DNA of 64,000 nt. Origin: Natrinema altunense (lineage in GTDB: Archaea > Halobacteriota > Halobacteria > Halobacteriales > Natrialbaceae). The notes beneath the pieces were generated by a model. That model had not been told where the DNA came from. It ran no database searches and saw nothing but the letters and a program-made list of their open reading frames with translations. Positions within the stretch are counted from its first letter, which is position 1. Every line of letters begins with the position of its first letter. A program made the position numbers and the translations under genes. The stretch lies in assembly GCF_000731985.1 (NCBI RefSeq), contig NZ_JNCS01000009.1:1-64000 (forward strand), given 5' to 3'. This document shows, piece by piece, positions 1-8,527 of this stretch.

Positions 1-542
1 AGATCGACCTCGGTCGCATGGACCAGGTCTTCTTCATCACCCGCAACCCCCTGATGCCCCCGGTCGCCAAACTCGACGAGGAGCAGGCTGCCGTCGCCTT
101 CATGCTCGGCGAGTCGATCCAAACCAGTGCGGGCGATCCGTCCCGGGCGGGTGAGTCGATCCGCGTCGTCGGGACCAACCCGTTCATCATCGGCTCCGAG
201 GGAGAGGAGGGGAACATCTTCCACGAACTGATCGACATCCTCGATGTCGACTGTTACGTCATCAACACGGGCTATCTCGGCGATCGATCGGCGGATATCG
301 GCGTCACCGAGTCCGTGACGATCCTCACGGAGGCCGCCCGCGGCACTATCGAGTGGACCCACGACGAGCGGATGGGGCTGACGATCCCCGAATCCGTCCC
401 GGGACTCGATGTCGACGACTACTACGTCCCCGACCACGTCGACGACTACGAGGCGGCGCTGGCGGACCTGCGAACCGACCGTCGCGAGTACTTGGCGCAG
501 TTCGACGAACTCCGCGAGGAGATCAGGGACGCCGTCTACTGA
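1..542 (+). CDS. Phosphoenolpyruvate carboxykinase (ATP), C-terminal part, cut by window start
   Basis: The reading frame is already open at base 3 and ends with TGA at 540-542, so only about the last 180 residues are visible. The visible part carries an ITRNPLMPP stretch, a GESIQTSAGD stretch and an NTGYLGDRSADIG stretch. I recognise these as the C-terminal half of the haloarchaeal ATP-type PEP carboxykinase, which interconverts oxaloacetate and PEP in gluconeogenesis. The nucleotide-binding core lies outside the window, so the assignment rests on overall resemblance. The tail is acidic and charged, as expected for a cytoplasmic halophilic enzyme. The Met at base 18 is internal. Confidence 0.7.
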   Translation, partial: IDLGRMDQVFFITRNPLMPPVAKLDEEQAAVAFMLGESIQTSAGDPSRAGESIRVVGTNPFIIGSEGEEGNIFHELIDILDVDCYVINTGYLGDRSADIGVTESVTILTEAARGTIEWTHDERMGLTIPESVPGLDVDDYYVPDHVDDYEAALADLRTDRREYLAQFDELREEIRDAVY

Positions 543-673
543 TCGATCGCGTCCCGCACGTCCCGGTGCACGAACGATACTCCCGGTTTTCAGACCCGTT
601 GCGATCCCCGGAGGGTGGCAGTACTTGCCGCACACGCACAGCGTTATATGTGTCGAGTTCTCACGGTTCGGTA

Positions 674-865
674 ATGAGTACCCAAGTGCGGAAACCGACC
701 GCGAGAATCTGTGAATCGTGTGGTCGAGGTGAACAGTGGGACGAACGCCTCGAGGCCTGGCAGATCGCCCGCGACGGCGGCGAGAAACAGGTCGGCAACC
801 CACACTGCATCCACGAGTGGGACATCACCGGCACCTTCACGCCTGTCGACGCGACCGACAGTTAG
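674..865 (+). CDS. HEWD family mini-protein (63 aa)
   Basis: This is a short acidic protein with a CESCG pair near residue 13 and a late Cys followed by the IHEWDITG stretch that names the haloarchaeal HEWD family. The Cys residues suggest a small zinc site, but that is inferred. The function is unknown. I chose ATG 674 because the region upstream in the same frame is a GC-driven open stretch overlapping the PEP carboxykinase gene. A TATA-like GTTATATG lies about 25-30 nt upstream, which fits a leaderless transcript. Confidence 0.75.
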   Translation: MSTQVRKPTARICESCGRGEQWDERLEAWQIARDGGEKQVGNPHCIHEWDITGTFTPVDATDS

Positions 866-924
866 CCGATGCGCCGCGGGCGACGATATGGACGTTTTTC
901 ACCGACTGGTTCGTAGCGCTTTCC

Positions 925-1227
925 ATGCCGACCGTCTACATCACGGCACCGCCCGAAGCGGCCGACGAACTCGCCGAAACGCTGGTCGAAGAGCGACTCG
1001 CGGCCTGTGTCAACCGGCTGTCGACGACATCGACCTACCGCTGGGAGGGCGAACTCCACCGCGACGACGAAGTCGTGTTGCTCGCGAAGACCACCGACGA
1101 CGCCTACGACGCCCTCGTCGACCGCGTTCGCGACAGCCACCCCTACGACGTCCCCTGTATCGAGCGCTTCGACGAGAGCGACGTTCTCGAGTCGTTTGCG
1201 GCGTGGCGAACGGAACGCGTCGACTGA
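925..1227 (+). CDS. cutA: Divalent-cation tolerance protein CutA
   Basis: This 100-residue protein has the CutA1 pattern: a PTVYITAPPEAADELAETLV opening, an ERLAACVN stretch, a TYRWEGEL strand and an HPYDVPCI strand near the C-terminus. The length matches the family (about 100-115 aa). CutA1 proteins form compact ferredoxin-like trimers and bind divalent metal such as copper. Their exact cellular role is unsettled. ATG 925 is chosen because the conserved fold begins immediately after it; the longer open frame upstream has no family similarity. The gene stands alone just before the ribosomal cluster. Confidence 0.9.
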   Translation: MPTVYITAPPEAADELAETLVEERLAACVNRLSTTSTYRWEGELHRDDEVVLLAKTTDDAYDALVDRVRDSHPYDVPCIERFDESDVLESFAAWRTERVD

Positions 1228-1325
1228 CGGGACGGCACCCGTTCGGCCTGCGTACGGCAGACGGTCACAGACGATGACTGCCCGAATTAGCAACCCTTAA
1301 AACTCGCGCACGGGTTATCACGGGT

Positions 1326-1814
1326 ATGGCTGGAACCATCGAAGTGCTCGTTCCGGGTGGCCAGGCCAACCCTGGCCCACCACTCGGTCCCGAGCTCGGA
1401 CCGACGCCCGTCGACGTGCAGGCCGTCGTACAGGAGATCAACGACCAGACCGAAGCGTTCGACGGGACCGAAGTCCCCGTCACCGTCGACTACGAGGAGG
1501 ACGGCTCCTTCGAGATCGACGTCGGTGTCCCGCCGACGGCGGCACTGATCAAAGACGAAGCCGGTTTCGAGACCGGGAGCGGCGAGCCCCAGAAGGACTT
1601 CGTCGCGGACCTTTCCGTCGATCAGGTCAAGAAGATCGCCGAGCAGAAACACCCCGACCTGCTCGCTTACGACACGATCAACGCCGCGAAAGAAGTCGTC
1701 GGAACCTGCGCCTCGATGGGCGTCACCATCGAGGGCAACGACGCTCGAGAGTTCAAGCAGCGAGTCGACGACGGCGAGTACGACGACGTGCTCGCCGGCG
1801 AAGCGAGCGCCTGA
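1326..1814 (+). CDS. rpl11: 50S ribosomal protein L11
   Basis: This 162-residue protein begins MAGTIEVLVPGGQANPGPPL, the classic L11 opening with the GQA-PGPPLGPELG segment that contacts the GTPase-associated region of 23S rRNA. The C-terminal rRNA-binding domain (KKIAEQKHPDLL, then GTCASMGVTIEG) is intact. A CCTTAAAAC TATA-like element at about 1294-1302 puts the transcription start a few bases before the ATG. The gene is separated from L1-L10-L12 by a membrane-protein gene on the other strand. A separate L11 unit preceding an L1-L10-L12 operon is the layout known from Halobacterium, but the inserted antisense gene here is noteworthy. Confidence 0.97.
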   Translation: MAGTIEVLVPGGQANPGPPLGPELGPTPVDVQAVVQEINDQTEAFDGTEVPVTVDYEEDGSFEIDVGVPPTAALIKDEAGFETGSGEPQKDFVADLSVDQVKKIAEQKHPDLLAYDTINAAKEVVGTCASMGVTIEGNDAREFKQRVDDGEYDDVLAGEASA

Positions 1815-2041
1815 AGGCGGCGCAGCGAGTACTTCTCCGTTCTCGTGGACGGCCGGTAGCGCTGACGACACCGTTTGGCACACCGTGACGGCCGGCCGGT
1901 TTCCGTGTCCCCTCGAAACTGCCGTCACCGACAGTATCGGTCGGTAGTATTGACGTTCGCGCTCGATGCCGGCGGATGGAGGACAAACGAAACGGCCGTC
2001 GAGCCGACGATCCGGAGCAGGGACGCAGTTGGGACGGCTAC

Positions 2042-2665
2042 CTAGATCTTGTTCGCGGGCGGGACGGTCCGATCGTCGGGACGGGTCGTCCCGGACGCTC
2101 CGAATAGAACCCGAATGAACGCACCGGTTCCGAGCGTCCCGGCCAGCCCGACGAGAGCGACGGTGGCCGGAAGCGACAGTCCGGCAGCCCCGCTCGCGAG
2201 CGCCCCGACGAGCAGCCCGGTCGCGAGCCGGTCGTCACCGAGCCGCGCGGCGACGGTTCGGCCGATCGCGACGCAGCCGATCGCCATCGCCGCCGGGAGG
2301 ACGACCGCGCCGAGGATCACCATCGGAATCCCGAAGAACGTCCCGATGTCCGTATCGACGATCAGGTATCCCGTACTCGCGAGTCCGCCCACGACGAGGA
2401 ACCCCGGGATCCCGACGCAAAGCGAGATGATGGGGCTCTGGCGTGATTTCGACACTGCCCGTCTGCTGCTGTTCTGTGCCAATCCGAAGACGACCATCGC
2501 CACGAGGGCGGTCGCGGCGAACTGAACGCCCATCCGAACGAGGGGCTCGAGCGAACGATACGCCTCGAGTTCACCGCCGGCCGGTGCCAGCACGGCGACC
2601 GAACTGATCCCCGCCCGACCGATGATAGTATATAAGTCTACTGGCCACATAGATGCATTATACAT
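2042..2665 (-). CDS. Haloarchaeal multi-spanning membrane protein of unknown function
   Basis: The protein has about 207 residues and roughly six hydrophobic segments (for example FAATALVAMVVFGLA, IISLCVGIPGFLVVGGLAS and MVILGAVVLPAAMAIGCVAI), separated by short basic loops. I recognise no domain. It lies on the opposite strand between rpl11 and rpl1. Two starts are possible: Met at 2665 (used here), or Met at 2650. A TATTATACG box at about 2671-2680 sits 27 nt from 2650, which would make the shorter form (202 aa) leaderless. The gene's promoter lies back to back with the L1 operon promoter. Confidence 0.7.
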   Translation of the reverse strand: MYNASMWPVDLYTIIGRAGISSVAVLAPAGGELEAYRSLEPLVRMGVQFAATALVAMVVFGLAQNSSRRAVSKSRQSPIISLCVGIPGFLVVGGLASTGYLIVDTDIGTFFGIPMVILGAVVLPAAMAIGCVAIGRTVAARLGDDRLATGLLVGALASGAAGLSLPATVALVGLAGTLGTGAFIRVLFGASGTTRPDDRTVPPANKI

Positions 2666-2834
2666 TGGCACGTATAATAGAGTTTTCGGTTGTTGTGAGC
2701 GTGAATAATACGTTACTGTGATGAAACGAGGTGGGAAGAACGCGGCCGCGTGGCTGTCCGTCTCGCCGAGACGGTCCCCGCGGAGACGACGGACGGACCC
2801 CACCGCGAGCCGAGCGTACTGGTAGTTCGACGGG

Positions 2835-2927
2835 TTTAAGTTCGGGTTGGCCCTCGGTTCAAGGGAGACAGGCATCGCCTGTTTCACTGACCCGTAGGAG
2901 CAGTCCTGCGTACTACGGAGGTGAACG
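2835..2927 (+). promoter_or_regulatory. Promoter and structured leader of the L1-L10-L12 operon, candidate L1 autoregulatory site
   Basis: A TTTAAG box at 2835-2840 predicts transcription from about 2863. The leader opens with GGG (2863-2865), which can pair with CCC (2891-2893). Inside is a hairpin, ACAGGC (2868-2873) with GCCTGT (2877-2882), and the asymmetric loop TCACTGA is left unpaired. That shape resembles the L1 site of 23S rRNA, and L1 feedback through a leader site has been described for halophilic archaea. A strong Shine-Dalgarno GGAGGTGA at 2917-2924 precedes the ATG. That is unusual among the mostly leaderless genes of the window. Confidence 0.55.
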
Positions 2928-3560
2928 ATGGCAGATTCGGATATTGAAACAGCAGTAGCGCGCGCACTCGAGGATTCGCCCGATCGGAACTTTACCGAAA
3001 CGGTAGACCTCGCGATCAATCTGCGCGACCTAGACCTGAACGAACCGTCGAACCGCGTTGACGAGTCGATCGTCCTGCCGGCCGGAACCGGCCAGGAGAC
3101 TCGGATCGTCGTCATCGCCGAAGGAGAGACCGCAGTCCGCGCCGAGGAGGCCGCGGACGAGGTGCTTTCGGTGGACGACGTGGCCGATCTGGACGACGAC
3201 GAGGCCAAAGACATGGCCAACGAGACGGACTTCTTCATCGCCGAAGAGGCGATGATGCAAGACATCGCCCGGCACCTGGGTACCATTCTCGGTCCCCGAG
3301 GGAAGATGCCGGACCCGCTCTCGCCCGACGACGACGTCGTCGAAACCGTCAACCGGCTCAAAAACACCGTGCAGCTTCGCTCCGGCGACCGACGAACGTT
3401 CCACACGCTCGTCGGTGCCGAAGACATGGACGCCGAGGACATCGGCGACAACATCGACGTCATCCTGCGTCGCCTGCACGCCGACCTCGAGAAGGGGCCC
3501 CAGAATATCGACGCCGTCTACGTGAAGACGACGATGGGGCCGTCCGTGGAGGTGGCCTAG
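2928..3560 (+). CDS. rpl1: 50S ribosomal protein L1
   Basis: This is a 210-residue L1 protein. The [12 protein letters not shown] segment and the [13 protein letters not shown] segment are diagnostic; LGPRGKMP is the conserved interdomain L1 motif. L1 binds the mobile stalk of 23S rRNA near the E site and in archaea also represses its own operon by binding mRNA. It is the first gene of an L1-L10-L12 operon, one base from rpl10. The start at 2928 is fixed by the preceding Shine-Dalgarno sequence and by the standard [10 protein letters not shown] opening. Confidence 0.97.
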   Translation: MADSDIETAVARALEDSPDRNFTETVDLAINLRDLDLNEPSNRVDESIVLPAGTGQETRIVVIAEGETAVRAEEAADEVLSVDDVADLDDDEAKDMANETDFFIAEEAMMQDIARHLGTILGPRGKMPDPLSPDDDVVETVNRLKNTVQLRSGDRRTFHTLVGAEDMDAEDIGDNIDVILRRLHADLEKGPQNIDAVYVKTTMGPSVEVA

Positions 3561-3561
3561 A

Positions 3562-4602
3562 ATGAGCGCACAGGCTGAACGCAAAACCGAGAACCTTCCC
3601 CAGTGGAAGAAAGAGGAAGTCGACGAACTCGCACGAATCATCGACGAGTACGAGAGCGTCGGCGTCGTCGGTATCGCCGGCATTCCCTCGAAGCAGCTCC
3701 AGGACATGCGTCGCGACCTGCACGGTACTGCCGTGTTGCGCGTCAGCCGCAACACCCTGCAGACGCGTGCCCTCGAGGACGCCGGATTCGGCGACCTCGT
3801 CGAGCACATCGGTGGTCAGGTCGGCATCATCGCGACGGACGAGAACCCGTTCTCGCTGTACAAGGAACTCGAGGCGTCGAAGACGCCCGCGCCGATCAAC
3901 GAAGGCGAAGTCGCCCCGAACGACATCGTGATCCCCGAAGGGGACACCGGTGTCGACCCGGGGCCGTTCGTCGGCGAACTTCAGGGTATCGGCGCGAACG
4001 CGCGCATCGAAGACGGATCGATCCAGGTCATGGAGGACTCGACGGTCCTCGAGGCCGGCGAGGAAGTCTCCGCCGATCTGGCAAACGTCCTCAATGAACT
4101 CGGAATCGAGCCAAAGGAGGTCGGGCTCGATCTGCGCGCCGTCATCGCCGAGGGCGTGCTCTTCGATCCGGAGGACCTCGACATCGACGTCGAGGCCTAC
4201 CGGAGCGACGTGTCGACGGCCGCCGCCCGCGCTCGGAACCTCTCGATCAACGCGAGTTTCCCGACCGCGACGACGGCCCCGACGCTCATCGCCAAGGCGA
4301 CGGGCGAGGCCAAGAGCCTCGGCCTGCAGGCCGCCATCGAGGACGAAGACCTGATGCCCGACCTCGTCAGCAAGGCCGATGCACAGTTGCGTGCGCTCGC
4401 CGGCCAGATCGACGACGAGGAGGCGCTTCCTGACGAGCTTCAGGACGTCGCGGCTCCCGCCGAACCGGCGGCGGCCGACGACGAGGACGAATCGGCAGAC
4501 GACCAGACTGACGACGAGGCCGAGACCGAAGACGCCGAGACCGACGATGACGACGAAGACGACGGCGACGGCGCGGCCGGTCTCGGCGAGATGTTCGGCT
4601 AA
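3562..4602 (+). CDS. rpl10: 50S ribosomal protein L10 (archaeal P0)
   Basis: This 346-residue P0-type protein is the base of the ribosomal stalk. The N-terminal rRNA-binding domain runs to about residue 105, the archaeal insertion follows, and helices binding L12 dimers lie near residues 220-290. The C-terminal tail is very acidic and ends [10 protein letters not shown], the motif shared with L12 that recruits translation factors. Its Shine-Dalgarno GGAGGTGG (3548-3555) lies inside the end of rpl1, and the ATG comes one base after that stop codon, so translation is probably coupled. Confidence 0.97.
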   Translation: MSAQAERKTENLPQWKKEEVDELARIIDEYESVGVVGIAGIPSKQLQDMRRDLHGTAVLRVSRNTLQTRALEDAGFGDLVEHIGGQVGIIATDENPFSLYKELEASKTPAPINEGEVAPNDIVIPEGDTGVDPGPFVGELQGIGANARIEDGSIQVMEDSTVLEAGEEVSADLANVLNELGIEPKEVGLDLRAVIAEGVLFDPEDLDIDVEAYRSDVSTAAARARNLSINASFPTATTAPTLIAKATGEAKSLGLQAAIEDEDLMPDLVSKADAQLRALAGQIDDEEALPDELQDVAAPAEPAAADDEDESADDQTDDEAETEDAETDDDDEDDGDGAAGLGEMFG

Positions 4603-4620
4603 TCAACGGAGGATCCAACA

Positions 4621-4968
4621 ATGGAATACGTATACGCTGCACTCATCCTGAACGAATCGGACGAAGAGATCAACGAAGACAACCTGACGAACGTGCTCGA
4701 CGCTGCCGGCGTCGACGTCGAGGAGTCCCGAGTCAAGGCGCTCGTCGCCGCGCTCGAGGACGTCGACATCGACGAGGCAGTCTCCGAGGCCGCTGCCGTC
4801 CCCGCCGGCGGGGCCGCCGCAGGCGGTGCCGCAGGTGGCGAGGCCGCTGCCGACGACGCCGACGAGGAAGAAGAGGCCGAGGAGACCAGCGACGTGCCGG
4901 ACACGACGGACGACGACGACGATGACGACGAGGCCGACGGCGAGGGTCTCGGCGAACTCTTCGGATAA
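4621..4968 (+). CDS. rpl12: 50S ribosomal protein L12 (archaeal P1)
   Basis: This 115-residue stalk protein begins [20 protein letters not shown] (dimerisation and L10-binding domain). An Ala/Gly-rich hinge at about residues 58-80 follows, then an acidic tail ending GLGELFG, which binds elongation factors. It is the last gene of the L1-L10-L12 operon. A GGAGG at 4608-4612 lies 8 nt before the ATG. The C-terminal GLGE-FG motif matches the one in the neighbouring L10, as expected. Confidence 0.97.
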   Translation: MEYVYAALILNESDEEINEDNLTNVLDAAGVDVEESRVKALVAALEDVDIDEAVSEAAAVPAGGAAAGGAAGGEAAADDADEEEEAEETSDVPDTTDDDDDDDEADGEGLGELFG

Positions 4969-5125
4969 CGCGTCCCGTCGATCCGGTTTCGACGAGTTTC
5001 CAATCCCGATTTTTATCGATGCTCGGCGACGAGTGGCAACGCCGCCCGCGGGGACGCGGCGGATCAGGACTCGATCGCTCCGCCGAGCCGAGACATTATA
5101 ACGGAAGGCGCGGCCACAGTCGGCG

Positions 5126-6364
5126 ATGCCCACCCCAGTCGAGGTCGTCGCCGAGCCGATGCTGACGCTCCAACTACTCGCGTGGGTGGTCGCCGGCTCG
5201 CTGCTGGGGTGTTGTAGCGGGCTCGTTCCCGGCGTACACGCCAACAACTTCGCGTTCTTGCTGGCCGGGGCCGCGCCGTCGGTCCCCGCGCCGCCGCTGT
5301 TCGTCGGCTGTGCGATGCTCGCGGCCGGCGTCGTCCACACCTTCTGTAACGCCGTCCCGGCGATGGCCCTCGGCGTTCCCGATGCAGAGATGGCCGTGAC
5401 CGCACTGCCGGGCCATCGGATGGTTCTCGAGGGGCGGGGCTACGAGGCCGTTCGGCTCTCCGCGCTCGGCAGCATCCTCGCCGTGATCGCGGCGGTTCCG
5501 CTGGCCGTTCCCGTCACCTGGGCCGTGACGGCCGTCTATCCGACGCTCCGGGCCCACCTGTCGCTCGTTCTTGCGTTCGTCGCGGTCGCGCTGGTCGCCT
5601 CGGAACCGACGTGGCGCGGCCGGGTCGGTGGGCTGCTCTCGTTCGCGCTCGCGACCGGCCTCGGCGCGCTCACGCTGGATCTCGCCACGGACGCCCCGCT
5701 CGAGGCGGGTGGCACGCTCGCGCCCCTTTTCGCCGGCCTCTTCGGCGCGCCGGTGTTGATCGACGCGATCCGGGGCAGCGGGATCCCGCGACAGGAGAGC
5801 GACGGCGTACGGGCCTCGCGACCGTTCGTCGGCGTCACCGCCGTCGCCGGCGCGCTTGCGGGTGCCGTGGTCGGCTACCTGCCCGGAATCACGGCGGCGA
5901 TCGCCGCCGTCGGGGTGCTGGCGCTCGTCCCGAACGGAGCCAGCGACCGCGGCTACATCGTCGCGACCAGCGGCGTCGACACGTCGAATACGATATTCGC
6001 GCTCTTCGCACTGGTCGCGATCGGTCAGCCCCGAACCGGCGTGATCGTCGCGTTCGAACGGACGGCCGCGCCGCTCGAGGTACCGATCCTGCTCGCCGGC
6101 GTCGTCCTCGCGGGGCTGATCGGGTTCGCGGTCGTGATCGTCGTCGGCGACGCCTATCTCGAGGTGATCGGCCGGCTGACCTACTGGAAGGTATCGGTCG
6201 CCGTCCTCGCCGTCCTGCTCGCCCTGTCGTATCTGTTTACCGGCCCGGTCGGTATCGGGATCTTCGCCGTCGCGACCGCGATCGGCCTGGTGCCGGTTCG
6301 GGTGCGGTGTCGCCGCGTCCACCTGATGGGCGTACTGATCGGGCCGCTGATGCTCGGCCTCTGA
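5126..6364 (+). CDS. DUF112/TctA-like permease
   Basis: This 412-residue membrane protein has about ten hydrophobic segments. The opening GCCSGLVPGVHANNFAFLLA, the central GYLPGITAAIAAVGVLAL and the TSGVDTSNTIFALFALVAIG segment match the archaeal DUF112 branch of TctA (tripartite tricarboxylate transporter permease). The two G-PG motifs are the internal repeat of that family. The substrate is unknown, and no TctB or TctC partner is encoded nearby. A CATTATAAC box at about 5094-5102 lies 27 nt before ATG 5126, supporting a leaderless start. Confidence 0.85.
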   Translation: MPTPVEVVAEPMLTLQLLAWVVAGSLLGCCSGLVPGVHANNFAFLLAGAAPSVPAPPLFVGCAMLAAGVVHTFCNAVPAMALGVPDAEMAVTALPGHRMVLEGRGYEAVRLSALGSILAVIAAVPLAVPVTWAVTAVYPTLRAHLSLVLAFVAVALVASEPTWRGRVGGLLSFALATGLGALTLDLATDAPLEAGGTLAPLFAGLFGAPVLIDAIRGSGIPRQESDGVRASRPFVGVTAVAGALAGAVVGYLPGITAAIAAVGVLALVPNGASDRGYIVATSGVDTSNTIFALFALVAIGQPRTGVIVAFERTAAPLEVPILLAGVVLAGLIGFAVVIVVGDAYLEVIGRLTYWKVSVAVLAVLLALSYLFTGPVGIGIFAVATAIGLVPVRVRCRRVHLMGVLIGPLMLGL

Positions 6365-6384
6365 TCCGTTCGCCGTCCTCACCG

Positions 6385-7227
6385 TCAGTCGTCGCTGGTG
6401 GTGGCATCGCGAGCAGCCGCGACGAGCGCTTCGACGCGCTCCCGTGAGACCGGAGCAGTCGTCTCGCCACCACGTTTGAGTGCGGTGCCGACGATGACGC
6501 CGTCTGCATCCGCGTCGAAGCACTCGGTGACCGTCTCGCTCGTCACGCCGCTCCCGACGAACACCGGAACCCGATCGTGGTCCCGCTCCGCGAGCGCGTC
6601 GGCGACGCGTTCGACGTCCGCGAGCGAGGTTTCGACGCCGGTTCCAGCTCCGGAAACGATGACGCCGTCGGCCGCGCCGCGCTCGACCGTCTCGAGGGCC
6701 GTCCGCTCGATATCTCGCTGTCCCATCGGCGTCGCGTGCTTGACGTGGACGTCCGCGAGGATGGCCACGTCGGCCCCGATCCGATCGCGAAGCCGGAGCG
6801 TCTCGTGGGCCCGGCCCTCGACGAGACCTTGATCGGTCGCCGCGGTGCCCACGTGGACGTTGACCCGGACGAACGCGGCGTCGGCGGCCGCCGCGATCGA
6901 CAGCGCGGCGCGGGCGTCGTTGCGGAGCACGTTGATCCCGACCGGCACGTCGACGGCGTCGGTCAGTGCCGTCGCGACGGCCGTCATCTCCGCGACGACG
7001 TGTTTCGGAACGTCATCGGGATGGAACGGCGCGTCGCCGAAGTTCTCGAGGACGATGCCGTCGACGCCGCCCGCCTCGAGCCGGGTGGCATCCTCGAGTG
7101 CGCGGGTTCGGACGGCCCGGCGGTCGCCGTCGAAAGCCGGTGCGCCGGGGAGCGGCGGGAGGTGAACCATGCCGATAACGGGGCGGTCGGCGTCGAATCG
7201 CTCCGAGAGTGCTGTGGCCGTGGCCAT
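6385..7227 (-). CDS. BtpA/SgcQ family TIM-barrel protein
   Basis: This 280-residue protein opens with PVIGMVHLPPLPGAP and continues with GGVDGIVLENFGDAPF, VPVGINVLRND, ADVHVKHATP and a final GVIVGTALKRGG phosphate-binding loop. That series is typical of BtpA/SgcQ proteins, a TIM-barrel family named for a photosystem I biogenesis factor. In archaea the role is unknown and is probably enzymatic on a phosphorylated small molecule. A TTTATT box about 20-27 nt upstream of the ATG supports the start. It is divergent from the flavin oxidoreductase gene across a 130-bp gap and convergent with the permease. Confidence 0.85.
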   Translation of the reverse strand: MATATALSERFDADRPVIGMVHLPPLPGAPAFDGDRRAVRTRALEDATRLEAGGVDGIVLENFGDAPFHPDDVPKHVVAEMTAVATALTDAVDVPVGINVLRNDARAALSIAAAADAAFVRVNVHVGTAATDQGLVEGRAHETLRLRDRIGADVAILADVHVKHATPMGQRDIERTALETVERGAADGVIVSGAGTGVETSLADVERVADALAERDHDRVPVFVGSGVTSETVTECFDADADGVIVGTALKRGGETTAPVSRERVEALVAAARDATTSDD

Positions 7228-7357
7228 ATCGATGCTGGGTGCGAGCCGAATAAATGAGTGCGGATCGCTCCGCCGGACGAGACACGTTGTACTGACGATC
7301 CGGCAAGCCCCGCTCCCTCCACGGCTGTTTTTTCGGCGGCGTGGTAACGTTTTGCCG

Positions 7358-8476
7358 ATGACAGACGTACTCGCTCCGTTATCATTGCGCGACCGTGAGG
7401 CGGAAAACCGGATCGCCGTCTCGCCGATGTGTCAGTATTCGTGTGAGCGCGACGGGCTCGCGACCGAGTGGCACCGCGTCCACCTCGGAAGCCGGGCCGT
7501 CGGCGGTGCCGGCATCGTCATGACCGAGGCCACGGCCGTCGAGCCGGCCGGCCGCATCACGCCCTACGACCTGGGGATCTGGAGCGACGAACACGCGGCC
7601 GCGCTCGAGCCGATCACCGAGTTCATCCGCGACCAGGGCGGGCTGCCCGGAATCCAACTCGCCCACGCGGGTCACAAGGCCAGCAAGGAACGGCCCTGGG
7701 AGGGCCACGTCCCGATCCAGCCCGACGGGACCGACCCCCACGGTGCGTCCGGTTGGGAAGTCCTCTCGCCGTCCCCCGACGCTTACCCGCCGTTCGACGG
7801 CGACCGGCCGGCGATGCGGAAGGCCGACCAGGACGATATCGAGGGCGTCATCGAGGCCTATCGCGCGGCGGCCGAACGGTCGCTCGAGGCCGGCTTCGAG
7901 ATCGCGGAGATCCACGCGGCCCACGGCTACCTGCTCCACGAGTTCCTCTCGCCGGTTACGAACACCCGCGAGGACGACTACGGCGGCAGCTTCGAGAATC
8001 GGACCCGGCTGGTCCGAGAGGTCGTCGCGGCCGTCCGCGAGGTCTGGCCCGACGACAAGCCGGTCTTCGTCCGCATCTCCGGTACGGACTGGCTCGACGA
8101 CCGCGAATCGTGGGACATCGAGCAGTCGGTCCGACTGGCGAACGACTTCGCCGATCTCGGCGTCGATCTGGTCGACGTGAGTTCGGGCGGGCTCCACCCC
8201 AAACAGTCGATTTCGGGCGGCCCGAACTTCCAGGTGCCGCTGGCAGAGCAGGTCCGTGAGGAAGCAGACGTCGCCGTCGGCGCGGTCGGCGGTGTCACCG
8301 AACCGGAACAGGCGGACGCACTGGTCCGTAACGGCCGCGCCGACCTCGTACTCGTGGGCCGGGAGTTCCTGCGCGATCCGTACTTCGGCCTCCGCGCAGC
8401 CGACGACCTCGAGCGTGACCCGGACGCGGCAGCGAACGCGTGGCCGGCCCAGTACCGGCGCGCCGCACAGCGGTAA
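7358..8476 (+). CDS. NADH:flavin oxidoreductase, old-yellow-enzyme family (YqjM-like)
   Basis: This 372-residue protein is an FMN-dependent ene-reductase-like TIM barrel. NRIAVSPMCQYSCERDGLATEWH holds the N-terminal Cys typical of YqjM-type enzymes. IQLAHAGHKAS and EIHAAHGYLLHEFLSP follow, then VTNTREDDYGGSFENRTRL and, at the end, LVLVGREFLRDPYF. These give FMN binding and the substrate His pair. The natural substrate cannot be read from sequence. ATG 7358 is used because the conserved barrel begins right after it; the in-frame open stretch upstream lies in the divergent promoter region. Confidence 0.92.
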   Translation: MTDVLAPLSLRDREAENRIAVSPMCQYSCERDGLATEWHRVHLGSRAVGGAGIVMTEATAVEPAGRITPYDLGIWSDEHAAALEPITEFIRDQGGLPGIQLAHAGHKASKERPWEGHVPIQPDGTDPHGASGWEVLSPSPDAYPPFDGDRPAMRKADQDDIEGVIEAYRAAAERSLEAGFEIAEIHAAHGYLLHEFLSPVTNTREDDYGGSFENRTRLVREVVAAVREVWPDDKPVFVRISGTDWLDDRESWDIEQSVRLANDFADLGVDLVDVSSGGLHPKQSISGGPNFQVPLAEQVREEADVAVGAVGGVTEPEQADALVRNGRADLVLVGREFLRDPYFGLRAADDLERDPDAAANAWPAQYRRAAQR

Positions 8477-8527
8477 CGCGATCGACTCGATTCCGGGTTC
8501 GAACCGGTCGAAAAAGCGGAACTCGAG

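Noticed and set aside
2666-3463. N-terminal extension of the minus-strand membrane protein to about 473 residues
   Set aside because: The extra part is a Ser/Arg-rich antisense read-through of rpl1 with no membrane character; the promoter and hydrophobic core start near 2650-2665.
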